Origin: Ruminococcus sp.
GTDB taxonomy: Bacteria > Bacillota > Clostridia > Oscillospirales > Ruminococcaceae
Reading direction: 5' to 3'
NCBI GenBank assembly: GCA_015066665.1
Contig: SVNX01000002.1
Location: 54,076 to 118,075, forward strand
Length of the DNA stretch: 64,000 nt
This document shows positions 34,526 to 42,837 of this stretch, one piece after another (position 1 is the stretch's first letter; each line of letters opens with the position of its first letter). A program made the position numbers and the translations under genes. The notes beneath the pieces are model-generated. The model made no database searches. It saw only the letters and a list, made by a program, of their open reading frames with translations, and had not been told where the DNA came from.

Positions 34526-34908
34526 CCCATCACCTCCAGCACGACCTGTGACACCGTCCCCAGAAGCGGCACGGACAGTGAAACAAGACAGAGCCTGCCG
34601 CTGATCTCGACCACGGAGCAGATGGCATTTTCCCCGCAGTCCCGGCAAAAATCCACACCGAGCTGCGTGAGATACGAGATGCCCACGGCCTTGCACAGCA
34701 CCGTGAACCAGCCCGTCTCCAGTCCGCTCTGTCCGAAAAAGACCGATGCGGTAGCCAGAATTTCCTGCATGGCCGGCATGACCGACAGCAGCACCGTGCC
34801 GCTCACAGCCAGTCCCAGCAGCAAGGCCTGCGGCCGCTGATACTGCCGCAGCGTCAGCACAAGGATGCATCCGCAGATGCAGAACGCCACAATCGTCTGC
34901 ATGTTCAT
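34522..34908 (-). CDS. spoIIIAD: Stage III sporulation protein AD
   Basis: This 128-aa membrane protein has about three to four helices and the family segments QRPQALLLGLAVSG and CKAVGISYLTQLGVDFCRDCGE. Overlapping ATGA junctions join it to spoIIIAC and spoIIIAE, so the genes are translated together. Confidence 0.92.
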   Translation of the reverse strand: MNMQTIVAFCICGCILVLTLRQYQRPQALLLGLAVSGTVLLSVMPAMQEILATASVFFGQSGLETGWFTVLCKAVGISYLTQLGVDFCRDCGENAICSVVEISGRLCLVSLSVPLLGTVSQVVLEVMG

Positions 34909-35099
34909 AGACCGAACACCGCCTTTACCGTATCAAACAGCTGACCGATCTCCTCAATGATCAGCATCAGCACGACAATGAGTCCCGCAAGCGTTGTCAT
35001 CATTGCCTGCTCCTCACGCTCGGCACGTTTGAGCACGAGATTGAGCACAGCGACAATAATGCCCGTTCCTGCGATTTTAAAGATCAGATCGATATCCAT
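34905..35099 (-). CDS. spoIIIAC: Stage III sporulation protein AC
   Basis: This 64-aa protein has two membrane helices and the conserved pattern DLIFKIAGTGIIVAVLNLVL and a closing QLFDTVKAVFGL. It is one of the two small membrane subunits of the channel and overlaps spoIIIAD by 4 bases. Confidence 0.93.
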   Translation of the reverse strand: MDIDLIFKIAGTGIIVAVLNLVLKRAEREEQAMMTTLAGLIVVLMLIIEEIGQLFDTVKAVFGL

Positions 35100-35121
35100 T
35101 TACGCCTCCGTTTCCGCCGTC

Positions 35122-35622
35122 CTACAGCACCAGCAATGCGAGCATGGCACCCGCCAGCACACCCAGCTGACAATAGAGTGTCCCCTTTTTATGGCTCTGT
35201 TCCTTCATTTCATCAGCAGCCGTCTGCATCTGCATCCGGTACATTTCAAGCGAAGCCAGCTGCCCCTCCGCATCGGTCGTGCCGAGCATTGTGCCAAGGG
35301 CATGCAGGATTGCCTGCGCCTGCGGCGGTACGGCGGCATCCTCCGCCACTGCTTCCTGCCAGAGCAGCGAGGGCGGCACGGCAGCCGAAAAGCCCTCCGC
35401 AGTCCGGTGCAGAAACCGGAACGACCGGTAATGCGGATGTGCGGCAAACAGATTCAGCAGCTCCTCCAGCGGCAGGCACTGGTAGCGGATATAGGTCATG
35501 AAATCACACAGCAAAGCCGTCAGCAGCTGCATCTGTGCCGCCTGCCGCCGGAGCTTTGCGGCTGCAAGAAATCCCGCACTGCTGCATGCCAGAAACAGCA
35601 GCAGCATTCCGGCCGCCTTCAT
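35122..35622 (-). CDS. spoIIIAB: Stage III sporulation protein AB
   Basis: This 166-aa protein has an N-terminal membrane helix, a GspF-like helical domain (TALLCDFMTYIRYQCLPLEELL) and a C-terminal helix (LYCQLGVLAGAMLALLVL). SpoIIIAB resembles the GspF subunit of type II secretion. It overlaps spoIIIAA by 4 bases. Confidence 0.9.
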   Translation of the reverse strand: MKAAGMLLLFLACSSAGFLAAAKLRRQAAQMQLLTALLCDFMTYIRYQCLPLEELLNLFAAHPHYRSFRFLHRTAEGFSAAVPPSLLWQEAVAEDAAVPPQAQAILHALGTMLGTTDAEGQLASLEMYRMQMQTAADEMKEQSHKKGTLYCQLGVLAGAMLALLVL

Positions 35623-36530
35623 GCGGATATGAGCGGTCTGACCGCTCTGACATGTCCCATGCCCTCAAGAAATACTGCATACCGGAATACCCCCGCCTCC
35701 AGAACCGGCCGCAGCACGGGGCGGCTGTACAGCTCGTCCGGACTGCCTGCATGGCAGCTTGCAGCCAGATGCACCCCGCATCCGGCCGCCTGCAGAAGGG
35801 CATCGGCATCGGCACGGGTACTGATCTCATCGCACACGATGCAGACAGGCGTGAGCACCCGCAGTGCGGTCAGAACGCCCTCCGCTCTCCCCCATCCATC
35901 GAGCACATCCGTGAGGGCACCCACATCATGCTGCGGCAGGCCTTTATGCATGCAGGCCAGCTCCCCTCGTTCATCGACAAGGGCTGTCCGGCAGGTATTT
36001 CCCATAATCCTGCACAGATCACGCAGGAATGTCGTTTTGCCGCTGCCCGCCGCACCGGCAATCAGAATGCCGGCCGGCCGGCTTCCGATGCGTGTCCAGA
36101 CCCCCTGTGCCGTGCCCGCTGCCTCGCCTGCAATGCGGAAATTGAGGCTTGTGATCTGACGCTGCGCGGCCTGTCCGTCCGGCTGTGTGACTGCTGTGCC
36201 GCAGATGCCCACACGGCATCCCCCTCGGATCGTCACAAAGCCCTCGGCCACATCCTGTACATGGCTGTGGACGGAATATGCACACACCGCATGAAAGCTC
36301 GCACCCAGCTCCGAGGGCGTCACGGCGATCCCCTTTTCTGGTGTATCGGTCAGCATTCCCGAGGGCGTCAGAAACCGGTCACGCCCGCCGATGGTCACGG
36401 AAACCGGCCGGCCGCTGCGCAGACGGATCTCCTGCGGCAGAACCCGTCCCGCCGCAAGCTGCATCACAGCCTGCCGCACACGCTGCGGGAGATATTCAGC
36501 AGTCGTCCGGAGGTTCTCTGCTGTGTTCAT
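35619..36530 (-). CDS. spoIIIAA: Stage III sporulation protein AA, ATPase
   Basis: This 303-aa ATPase, related to GspE/VirB11 secretion ATPases, is the presumed motor of the SpoIIIA-SpoIIQ channel in the mother cell. It has EIRLRSGRPVSV, SGGC-like RGGCRVGICG, Walker A GAAGSGKTT and the downstream VDERGELA and DEISTRADADALL segments. ATG 36530 follows GGAAG. A sigma-E-like promoter lies 24 bases upstream. Confidence 0.94.
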   Translation of the reverse strand: MNTAENLRTTAEYLPQRVRQAVMQLAAGRVLPQEIRLRSGRPVSVTIGGRDRFLTPSGMLTDTPEKGIAVTPSELGASFHAVCAYSVHSHVQDVAEGFVTIRGGCRVGICGTAVTQPDGQAAQRQITSLNFRIAGEAAGTAQGVWTRIGSRPAGILIAGAAGSGKTTFLRDLCRIMGNTCRTALVDERGELACMHKGLPQHDVGALTDVLDGWGRAEGVLTALRVLTPVCIVCDEISTRADADALLQAAGCGVHLAASCHAGSPDELYSRPVLRPVLEAGVFRYAVFLEGMGHVRAVRPLISA

Positions 36531-36553
36531 GGCATCACTTCCTTTTCTGTTCC

Positions 36554-36582
36554 ATCCTATGCATGTACACCACCGGATATGC
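36554..36582 (-). promoter_or_regulatory. Sigma-E-type promoter of the spoIIIA operon
   Basis: On the minus strand GCATATC and CATAGGAT are separated by 14 bases. This fits the mother-cell sigma-E pattern (-35 GHATATT, -10 CATACAMT, spacing 13-15) and is placed as expected for spoIIIA. No sigma-A promoter is seen there. Confidence 0.65.
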
Positions 36583-36588
36583 GGACAC

Positions 36589-36617
36589 AAAAAAGCACCC
36601 CCGTCAGGGAGTGCTTT
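36589..36617 (-). terminator. Terminator of the LTA-synthase-like gene
   Basis: AAAGCACTCCC and GGGGGTGCTTT form a stem with a TGAC loop followed by a T run on the minus strand. It overlaps the stop codon of the sulfatase gene and ends 7 bases before the spoIIIA promoter. Confidence 0.85.
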
Positions 36618-38421
36618 CTGTTGTTTCTTCCGGATCGCCCTCATCGAAGATCCGATAGTACTGCAGCCGGTTATATTCCTTCATGCTGTCTGCCTGCATT
36701 GCATTTTCAAGCGGGACAAACTGTCCGTTTGCATCCAGTGCACCATAGGCATTCACTGCGGGATACTGCTGCATCGTCTCCAGACGGAAGGTATCCCAGT
36801 TGTCGAGCGGCAGGCCGGCATTCTGTTTGAGGAGTGCCGAGAGATAGTTCAGACTCGTGGTCTCCTGTGCCGTCCAGTCCACATCGTAGTTGGCCCACAT
36901 CACATAGGGCACAGTATAATTTGTTTCCCGTACAGCGACCGCATTCTCCGCATCGGCATAGAGTGCGGTATAGGGCATCTCCACGGCCGGCTGATGATCG
37001 CCGAACATGAGGATGATCGTGTCCTCGGGGTAGGTTTCAAACCACGCCAGCAGCTCTGCAAAAGCCGCATCACTGCGGTTTGCAACTGTCAGGTACTGGT
37101 TGACCTCTTCCTTTGCGCCCTCGCAGAATTCCGTGCTTTCAAAATCCTCACCCTCATACTCATAGGAACCGTGGTTCTGGATGGTCACATTAAAAATGAA
37201 CTGCGGCTGGCCGGGGGTCTTTTCCTCCATGATCTTCTTGACCATGCGGTAATTCTCTGCATCGCTCACAAAGCCGCGGATATAGTCCAGATCTCCGAAA
37301 TACAGGGATTCTTCCGTGCCCTCAGGAAGCGTCTCGAGCATTTCCTCCGTGACCTCGCCAAAGCTCTCGCCCGTCACAAAACGGTCAAAGCCCATGAGCG
37401 GATAGTTCGTCTCACGGTTCCACTCGATGCCGTGATAAGGGTGCACCGCACAGGTGTCATAACCGAGCGTCTTCAGGGATGCAGCAAGCGAATCGGTCTC
37501 CTGTTCGATGAACTGGTTGTAGGGGATGGCCGTCACCGGCAGGAACGCCATGCTGCTGCCGGTCAGGAATTCCCATTCGGAATTGCAGGTATAACCGCCG
37601 TAGACGGATGTCAGCGCCCGTCCCTTGATGCAGTTTCCCTCGAGGCTGTGTATGTAGGGCAGCACATCCTGCGTCAGCGGAAGCGAGCCGACAAGATCAT
37701 AGTCGGCAAGGGACTCGTTCATAATGACGATGAGATTCGGACGGGATTCTTCGATGACTCCACCGCTGCAGGCGAGGGCCTCCTTGGCATTCTCGGCCGA
37801 ATAGCCGGTCGGTTCGTTCACATCATGCTGCTTCAGCTCCACGAACAGCGAGTACAGCACGCCGTTTTCCCGTGTGAATTCATTGATGTTGAATTTGATG
37901 TCACCGTCGTTGTAGTTCTCCATGCCCGAAAAAGCCGCAATCACAGCCGAAAAGCACAGCACCGCAGATCCGCCCAGTGCCATGCGGCGGCGGTGGGGCT
38001 TGTCATCATACCGGCGCATCAGTACAAGGCCGGCTGTCAGCGCAAGCACACTGCAGATGATGTCCTTGATCATGATGGGCGTGAACTCAAAGCTGTAGCG
38101 GCTCGACAGACGCATGGCATCGAACAGGCACATGAAATCGCCGATCTGGAAAGCAAGCGACCGCACATTGATGGAAAATTCGTTGGCAATCGACAACGCC
38201 AGCATCAGCACGGTGATGGCGATCATGGATGGCCGGATCCGCCGCATCAGCAGGAAGAACAGCCCATAAAACAGCCCCATCAGCAGAATATTGAAAATCT
38301 GGACGTACCAGACAACATTGCAGTACAGCAGAATCTCCAGTACGATCGGATAGCACACTGCCATCACAGCGGCCGTCCGGTCGCGCGTAATGGCCGGCAG
38401 CGTCCACTCTATCTTCTTCAT
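36604..38421 (-). CDS. LTA-synthase-like membrane sulfatase
   Basis: This 605-aa protein has about five N-terminal membrane helices (to residue 165) and an extracellular alkaline-phosphatase/sulfatase domain. Catalytic landmarks of the LtaS family are present: NLIVIMNESLADYD (metal-binding Glu), VYGGYTCNSEWEFLTG (nucleophilic Thr), HPYHGIEWNR and FGDHQPAVEMP. It probably transfers phosphoglycerol from phosphatidylglycerol to an envelope glycan; the exact polymer is not deducible. ATG 38421 has GAGG 5 bases upstream. It forms a single-gene unit with its own promoter and terminator. Confidence 0.88.
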   Translation of the reverse strand: MKKIEWTLPAITRDRTAAVMAVCYPIVLEILLYCNVVWYVQIFNILLMGLFYGLFFLLMRRIRPSMIAITVLMLALSIANEFSINVRSLAFQIGDFMCLFDAMRLSSRYSFEFTPIMIKDIICSVLALTAGLVLMRRYDDKPHRRRMALGGSAVLCFSAVIAAFSGMENYNDGDIKFNINEFTRENGVLYSLFVELKQHDVNEPTGYSAENAKEALACSGGVIEESRPNLIVIMNESLADYDLVGSLPLTQDVLPYIHSLEGNCIKGRALTSVYGGYTCNSEWEFLTGSSMAFLPVTAIPYNQFIEQETDSLAASLKTLGYDTCAVHPYHGIEWNRETNYPLMGFDRFVTGESFGEVTEEMLETLPEGTEESLYFGDLDYIRGFVSDAENYRMVKKIMEEKTPGQPQFIFNVTIQNHGSYEYEGEDFESTEFCEGAKEEVNQYLTVANRSDAAFAELLAWFETYPEDTIILMFGDHQPAVEMPYTALYADAENAVAVRETNYTVPYVMWANYDVDWTAQETTSLNYLSALLKQNAGLPLDNWDTFRLETMQQYPAVNAYGALDANGQFVPLENAMQADSMKEYNRLQYYRIFDEGDPEETTESTP

Positions 38422-38515
38422 TATGACCTCATCTCTTTCTATCTGACAAATTCCCCTGATACAATCGCATGACAATTGTACGGAATGCACAAATTGAATG
38501 CATCTCTTTTATTCA

Positions 38516-38544
38516 ATTATACCAGAATCGAAAAGTGATGTCAA
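38516..38544 (-). promoter_or_regulatory. Sigma-A promoter of the LTA-synthase-like gene
   Basis: Consensus TTGACA and TATAAT are separated by 17 bases with TGG before the -10, about 90 bases ahead of the start codon. Confidence 0.85.
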
Positions 38545-38570
38545 GGGGGAAAGTGCTTAATTTTTGATTA

Positions 38571-38671
38571 AGACATCCCGATAAAATGACGTCGGCACGG
38601 TCTTTCCGATCAAAAGCAAAACTCCCCGCCGCAAAGCAGGGAGCGTCGCCTTAATATTCATCGGGATGTCT
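38571..38671. repeat. 12-bp inverted repeat flanking the lipoprotein terminator
   Basis: AGACATCCCGAT (38571-38582) is repeated as its exact complement at 38660-38671, the right arm covering the last codons of the lipoprotein gene. The 77 bases between contain the terminator hairpin. No transposase and no target duplication are visible. Confidence 0.55.
38612..38643 (-). terminator. Terminator of the small lipoprotein gene
   Basis: CTCCC/GGGAG with an imperfect inner stem is followed on the minus strand by TTTTGCTTTT, 15 bases after the stop codon. Confidence 0.7.
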
Positions 38672-38984
38672 CGGTGGTGGTGCTCTCAGCAGTCGCATCC
38701 ATCAGGTCGCGGCCGTCTTCGATCGCATCGCTGATGAGGGTCTCACCGCCGTCAATGACATCGCTGACGATATCGCCGCCGTTTTCGACGGCATCGCTGA
38801 GCATGGTACCGGCATCATCCAGAAAACCATCCGTATCCTCGGTCACGGTTTCCGTCACCGTGGTAATCGTAGTGGTTCTGTCCTCGGTCTCTGCCTCGGA
38901 CGGCAGATCATCCCTTCTGCTGCAGCCCGACAGCATCACCGCTGCGGCCAGTGCTGCAGGCATCCATTGCCATTTTCTGTGCAT
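38658..38984 (-). CDS. Small acidic lipoprotein of unknown function
   Basis: This 108-aa product has a lipoprotein signal (MHRKWQWMPAALAAAVMLSGC) with the lipobox Cys at residue 21, then a Thr/Glu-rich stretch and an Asp/Ile-rich region with three similar units around DAVENGGDIVSDVIDGGETLISDAIEDGRDL in pieces, suggesting an amphipathic helix. ATG 38984 follows GGAG. No family recognised. Its last codons form one arm of a long-range inverted repeat. Confidence 0.75.
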   Translation of the reverse strand: MHRKWQWMPAALAAAVMLSGCSRRDDLPSEAETEDRTTTITTVTETVTEDTDGFLDDAGTMLSDAVENGGDIVSDVIDGGETLISDAIEDGRDLMDATAESTTTETSR

Positions 38985-39146
38985 TGTGCTTCTCCTTTCC
39001 CTGTCAGGGTCACCGACATGCTGCGTCGGTTCGGTGATAGTATTTCCCATTCACTGCACTTCATCCGTGCAGGCTATGTTTTTGTACATTTTGCACAATC
39101 CAAACAAATCGAATATGTATGCTTCCATGATTTTTAGACAAAATCC

Positions 39147-39175
39147 TTGCATAAGCCGTGCAATCGTGGTATAAT
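39147..39175 (+). promoter_or_regulatory. Sigma-A promoter of the HD-GH13 unit
   Basis: TTGCAT and TATAAT are separated by 17 bases with TGG before the -10, 26 bases before the HD gene start. Confidence 0.8.
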
Positions 39176-39201
39176 CAGTAGGTCAGAAAAGGAGGTTTGC
39201 C

Positions 39202-39786
39202 ATGACAGCGAAGGAAGAATTTACATCCATCTATCAGCAGTACATCCAGCGTCCCGGCGCACAGCGTCTTCTGGATTATCTCAATTCGGATGCCAGTGAT
39301 TTTTTCACGGCACCCTGCAGCACACGCTTTCACGGCTCCCATGAGGGCGGCCTTGTGGAGCACAGCGTCAATGTCTATCACTGCCTGAAGGATTATCTCA
39401 CGAGACCCCGCACCAAGGAGCTGTACCGGATGGATTTCAGCGAGGAGACCATTGCACTGGTGTCCCTGCTCCATGATATCTGCAAGCTGAATTTCTACAA
39501 GACGGATTACCGCAATGCCAAAAACGCACAGGGTGTCTGGGAGAAGGTGCCTTACTACACCATCGATGACACACTGCCCTATGGCCACGGTGAAAAATCC
39601 GTGTATATCATTTCCAGTTACATGCGTCTGACCCGTGAGGAGGCATTCGCCATCCGCTATCACATGGGCTTTTCCGGAATCGAGGATAAAAATTCCATCG
39701 GCAAGGCTTTTGAAATGTTCCCGCTCGCCTTTGCACTGAGCGTGGCGGACATGGAGGCCACTTATTATCTGGAGGGCGCGGAATAA
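39202..39786 (+). CDS. HD-domain phosphohydrolase-like protein
   Basis: This 194-aa soluble protein has the HD superfamily pattern: GSHEGGLVEHSVNVY (first His ligands), LVSLLHDICK (HD dyad near residue 90), a YGHGEKS segment and IRYHMGF. Such proteins usually hydrolyse nucleotides or other phosphates, but the substrate is unknown. A strong AAGGAGG site precedes the ATG. The GH13 gene starts 54 bases downstream with no terminator between, so they are likely cotranscribed. Confidence 0.8.
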   Translation: MTAKEEFTSIYQQYIQRPGAQRLLDYLNSDASDFFTAPCSTRFHGSHEGGLVEHSVNVYHCLKDYLTRPRTKELYRMDFSEETIALVSLLHDICKLNFYKTDYRNAKNAQGVWEKVPYYTIDDTLPYGHGEKSVYIISSYMRLTREEAFAIRYHMGFSGIEDKNSIGKAFEMFPLAFALSVADMEATYYLEGAE

Positions 39787-39840
39787 CCCCCATGGGGAGG
39801 ATTCCCCGCATGCAATCATTTTACTAAGGAGTTTTATTTC

Positions 39841-41424
39841 ATGAGTTGGTACGAAAACGCAATCATCTATCATATCTACCCCATCGGTTTCTGTGGGGCA
39901 CCGAAATTCAACGAGGGCGGCGAACCCGTCAGACGTCTGGAAAAGGTGCTCGAATGGATTCCCCATCTGAAGGAAATGAATGTGGACGCCGTCTACTTCG
40001 GCCCTGTGTTTGAGTCGGTTGAGCATGGCTATGACACCATTGATTATAAAATGATCGACCGTCGTCTGGGCGACAACGCAATGTTCAAGCACATCTGCGA
40101 TCAGCTGCACGAAAACGGCATCCGCGTCATCCTCGACGGCGTATTCAACCATGTCGGCCGCAAATTCTGGGCGTTCACCGACATCCAGGAAAAGGGACAG
40201 AATTCCCCCTACTGCGGCTGGTTCCAGAACCTCAACTTCGGCGGCCAGAGCCCCTGCGGCGACCCCTTCTGGTATGAGGGCTGGAACGGTCACTACAATC
40301 TCGTCAAGCTCAATCTCCAGAACCCCGATGTCTGCAATTATCTGCTCGACGCTGTGGGCTACTGGATGGATGAATTCAAGATCGACGGCATCCGCTTTGA
40401 TGCGGCTGACTGCATCGACTTCAATTTCTGGAGAACCATCCGCAGCTTCTGCAAGAGCAGAAACCCCGAGTTCTGGCTCATGGGCGAGATCATCCATGGT
40501 GACTACAACCGCTGGGCAAACCCCGAGATGCTCGATTCCGTCACCAACTACGAATGCTATAAGGGCATCTGGTCTTCTCACAACGACCGGAATTTCTTCG
40601 AGATTGACTATTCCATCAACCGCCAGAGCGGTGCCGGCGGCGGCATTTACAGAAACATCGACCTCTACACATTTGTAGACAACCACGATGTGAACCGTCT
40701 GGCCAGCACCGTGACCGACCAGAGATATCTCCCCAGCTGCTACACTCTGATGTATACCATGCCCGGTATTCCTTCCATTTATTATGGCAGTGAGTACGGC
40801 GTGCAGGGCCGCAAGGAAAACAATTCCGATGACAATCTCCGTCCCTGCCTCGATCTGGGTCAGATGCAAAGCGAGAACACCGCACTCTATGCGCACATTG
40901 TGAAGCTCGGCCGCATCTACAAGGCCTATCCTGCTCTGCGCACAGGCGGCTACCGTACGGTCATCATCCGCAACCGTCAGATGATCTATGCCAAGGAGCT
41001 GAACGGCCAGACCGTCTATGTGGCACTGAACATCGATGATCAGCCCTGCGACCTGCAGTTCGGCACGCATTACGGTGCACTGGTTGATGTGATGAACGGC
41101 GGCAGCGTGCATGTGGACAACGGCAACGCCTTTGTGCATATGGAGCCGTTCTCGACCATGATCATCGTGCACGATGACATTGTCAACGTGGAACCCGAGC
41201 CGAAGGCCGCACCGGTTCAGACACCCCGTGAGGTGGCCGAAGGACAGCGCTACCGTCACTTCAAGGGCGGCGAATACACTGTACTCGCTGTGGCTAAGCA
41301 CACGGAGACACAGGAGGAAATGGTGGTCTACAAGAGCGATGCCACGGGCGATGTCTGGGTAAGACCGAAGTCCATGTTCCTTGATAAGAAGGGCGATACC
41401 GACCGCTTCACAAAGATCGGCTAA
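39841..41424 (+). CDS. GH13 alpha-amylase-family enzyme fused to DUF1653
   Basis: This 527-aa cytoplasmic enzyme (no signal peptide) has the four GH13 regions: DGVFNH (about residue 98), GIRFDAAD with the nucleophile (about 183), GEIIHGDY with the acid/base Glu (about 215) and FVDNHDVNR (about 278). It probably acts on alpha-glucan oligosaccharides or glycogen. After a C-terminal beta domain and a Pro/Glu linker, residues 468-527 match DUF1653 (YRHFKGGEYTVLAVAKHTET through VWVRPKSMF), a small domain normally encoded alone. The frame is continuous and closes at a strong terminator. What DUF1653 binds is unknown. Confidence 0.9.
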   Translation: MSWYENAIIYHIYPIGFCGAPKFNEGGEPVRRLEKVLEWIPHLKEMNVDAVYFGPVFESVEHGYDTIDYKMIDRRLGDNAMFKHICDQLHENGIRVILDGVFNHVGRKFWAFTDIQEKGQNSPYCGWFQNLNFGGQSPCGDPFWYEGWNGHYNLVKLNLQNPDVCNYLLDAVGYWMDEFKIDGIRFDAADCIDFNFWRTIRSFCKSRNPEFWLMGEIIHGDYNRWANPEMLDSVTNYECYKGIWSSHNDRNFFEIDYSINRQSGAGGGIYRNIDLYTFVDNHDVNRLASTVTDQRYLPSCYTLMYTMPGIPSIYYGSEYGVQGRKENNSDDNLRPCLDLGQMQSENTALYAHIVKLGRIYKAYPALRTGGYRTVIIRNRQMIYAKELNGQTVYVALNIDDQPCDLQFGTHYGALVDVMNGGSVHVDNGNAFVHMEPFSTMIIVHDDIVNVEPEPKAAPVQTPREVAEGQRYRHFKGGEYTVLAVAKHTETQEEMVVYKSDATGDVWVRPKSMFLDKKGDTDRFTKIG

Positions 41425-41435
41425 CCGATTGTTCC

Positions 41436-41465
41436 AAAAGGATTCCCTGCGGGGAATCCTTTTTT
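41436..41465 (+). terminator. Intrinsic terminator after GH13
   Basis: AAAAGGATTCCC and its complement form a 12-bp stem with a 4-base loop, followed by a T run. Confidence 0.9.
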
Positions 41466-41479
41466 GGCAGCCGCCTCCC

Positions 41480-41508
41480 TTGACAAATCCTGCGAAATCC
41501 CTTACAAT
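41480..41508 (+). promoter_or_regulatory. Sigma-A promoter of the clc operon
   Basis: TTGACA and TACAAT are separated by 17 bases. The leader of about 30 bases is too short for a fluoride riboswitch. Confidence 0.75.
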
Positions 41509-41544
41509 TAAGAAAGAATCAATTGACAGAAAGGAGCTGCTCCT

Positions 41545-42828
41545 TTGACATCTGAAAAGAAATCCCGTCCCCTCCCCCGATTCAATAAACGCCTGCATGC
41601 CATTGTCCATGCACGCCTGTTTCTGCGGTGGGTACTGCTCGCCCTGATCGTGGGGGGACTGCTCGGCCTTGTCGGAGCCGGCTTTGTACACAGCGTCAAT
41701 GCTGTGACGGCACTGCGCAAGGCACATCTCTGGATTGTTCTCCTGCTGCCGGCCGGCGGTCTGCTCATCGTGCTGCTCTACCATCTGTGCCGCTCACGGA
41801 ACGACCGCGGCACGAATCAGGTACTCGCCTCCATCCGCTCCGAAGCGGAATTGCCGCCGCAGATGGCACCGCTGATCTTTGTCTCCACCGTCATCACCCA
41901 CCTATTCGGCGGCAGTGCGGGACGTGAGGGTGCGGCACTGCAGCTCGGCGGCAGCATCGCCAATACCATGGCAAGACTCCTGCATCTGCGGAAGCGGGAC
42001 AAGCGTGTGCTCATCCTCAGCGGCATGAGTGCGGCATTTTCAGCTATTTTCGGCACGCCCATTGCGGCGGTGATCTTTGCGCTCGAGGTCGGCTGCGTCG
42101 GCAGCATGCAGTATGCGGCACTGGTGCCGTGTGCGGTGGCGTCCCTGTCGGCTTCCTATCTCTCCGGCCTGCTCGGTGCCACACACGAGCATTACCTCGT
42201 TGCGGGCATTCCTGCGCTTGACCCCCTTTCCGTTCTGAAAGTCCTTGCGCTCGGCATTCTCTGCGCTCTCGTCAGCATTCTCTTCTGCAATACGATGCAG
42301 AAAACAGCTGCCCTGCTGCGCCGCTTCATCAAGAATCCCTACCTGCGTATTCTGGCTGCGGGTGCGGCAGTCGCAATCTGCGGTCTGCTGCTCGGCACGG
42401 GCGATTATTTCGGCACGGGTTCGGATGTGATCGTCCGTGCATTCACGGGAGATGTGGACTGGTACGCCTTCCTCCTGAAGATCCTGTTCACGGCCGTGAC
42501 GCTCGGCGGCGGCTACAAGGGCGGCGAGATCGTCCCGACCTTCTTCATCGGTGCAACACTGGGCTGCACAGCCGCTCCGCTTCTGGGGCTTTCGCCCTCG
42601 CTGGGTGCGGCACTCGGCATGGCAGCACTCTTCTGTGCGGTGACAAACTGCCCGCTCGCCTCGCTCTTTATTGCAGCTGAACTGTTCGGCATGGAGGCCA
42701 TGCCCTTTTTCCTGCTGATCATTGCAGTCAGCTATCTGCTTTCGGGCTACTGGGGACTCTACAAGGAGCAGAAGTTCCTGCAGTCCAAATTCACGGGCGC
42801 ACCCGTCAGACACAAGACTCATAAATAG
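41545..42828 (+). CDS. CLC-family antiporter, probably fluoride-type (CLC-F)
   Basis: This 427-aa protein has about ten to twelve membrane helices. The gating motif GGSAGREG (Glu128) and GGGYKGGEIVP with FFIGATLG match the CLC-F (EriC-F) clade of fluoride/proton antiporters more than chloride CLCs. The first selectivity region reads RGTNQVLASI instead of the chloride-type GSGIP, as in CLC-F proteins. The start is a TTG with GGAG 8 bases upstream. It heads an operon with a HAD phosphatase, a small protein and an alpha/beta hydrolase. The ion assignment rests on motif comparison by eye. Confidence 0.75.
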   Translation: MTSEKKSRPLPRFNKRLHAIVHARLFLRWVLLALIVGGLLGLVGAGFVHSVNAVTALRKAHLWIVLLLPAGGLLIVLLYHLCRSRNDRGTNQVLASIRSEAELPPQMAPLIFVSTVITHLFGGSAGREGAALQLGGSIANTMARLLHLRKRDKRVLILSGMSAAFSAIFGTPIAAVIFALEVGCVGSMQYAALVPCAVASLSASYLSGLLGATHEHYLVAGIPALDPLSVLKVLALGILCALVSILFCNTMQKTAALLRRFIKNPYLRILAAGAAVAICGLLLGTGDYFGTGSDVIVRAFTGDVDWYAFLLKILFTAVTLGGGYKGGEIVPTFFIGATLGCTAAPLLGLSPSLGAALGMAALFCAVTNCPLASLFIAAELFGMEAMPFFLLIIAVSYLLSGYWGLYKEQKFLQSKFTGAPVRHKTHK

Positions 42829-42837
42829 GAGGCTCTC

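Noticed and set aside
38571..38671. Insertion sequence or MITE bounded by 12-bp inverted repeats
   Set aside because: No transposase, no target-site duplication, and one arm is coding sequence, so I list it only as an inverted repeat.
41466..41544. Possible fluoride (crcB) riboswitch before the CLC gene
   Set aside because: The space between the predicted transcription start and the TTG codon is too short and lacks the conserved riboswitch segments.
39175..41784. An 869-codon minus-strand frame opposite the HD and GH13 genes
   Set aside because: It spans two clear plus-strand genes and their terminator, and has no domain or ribosome site.
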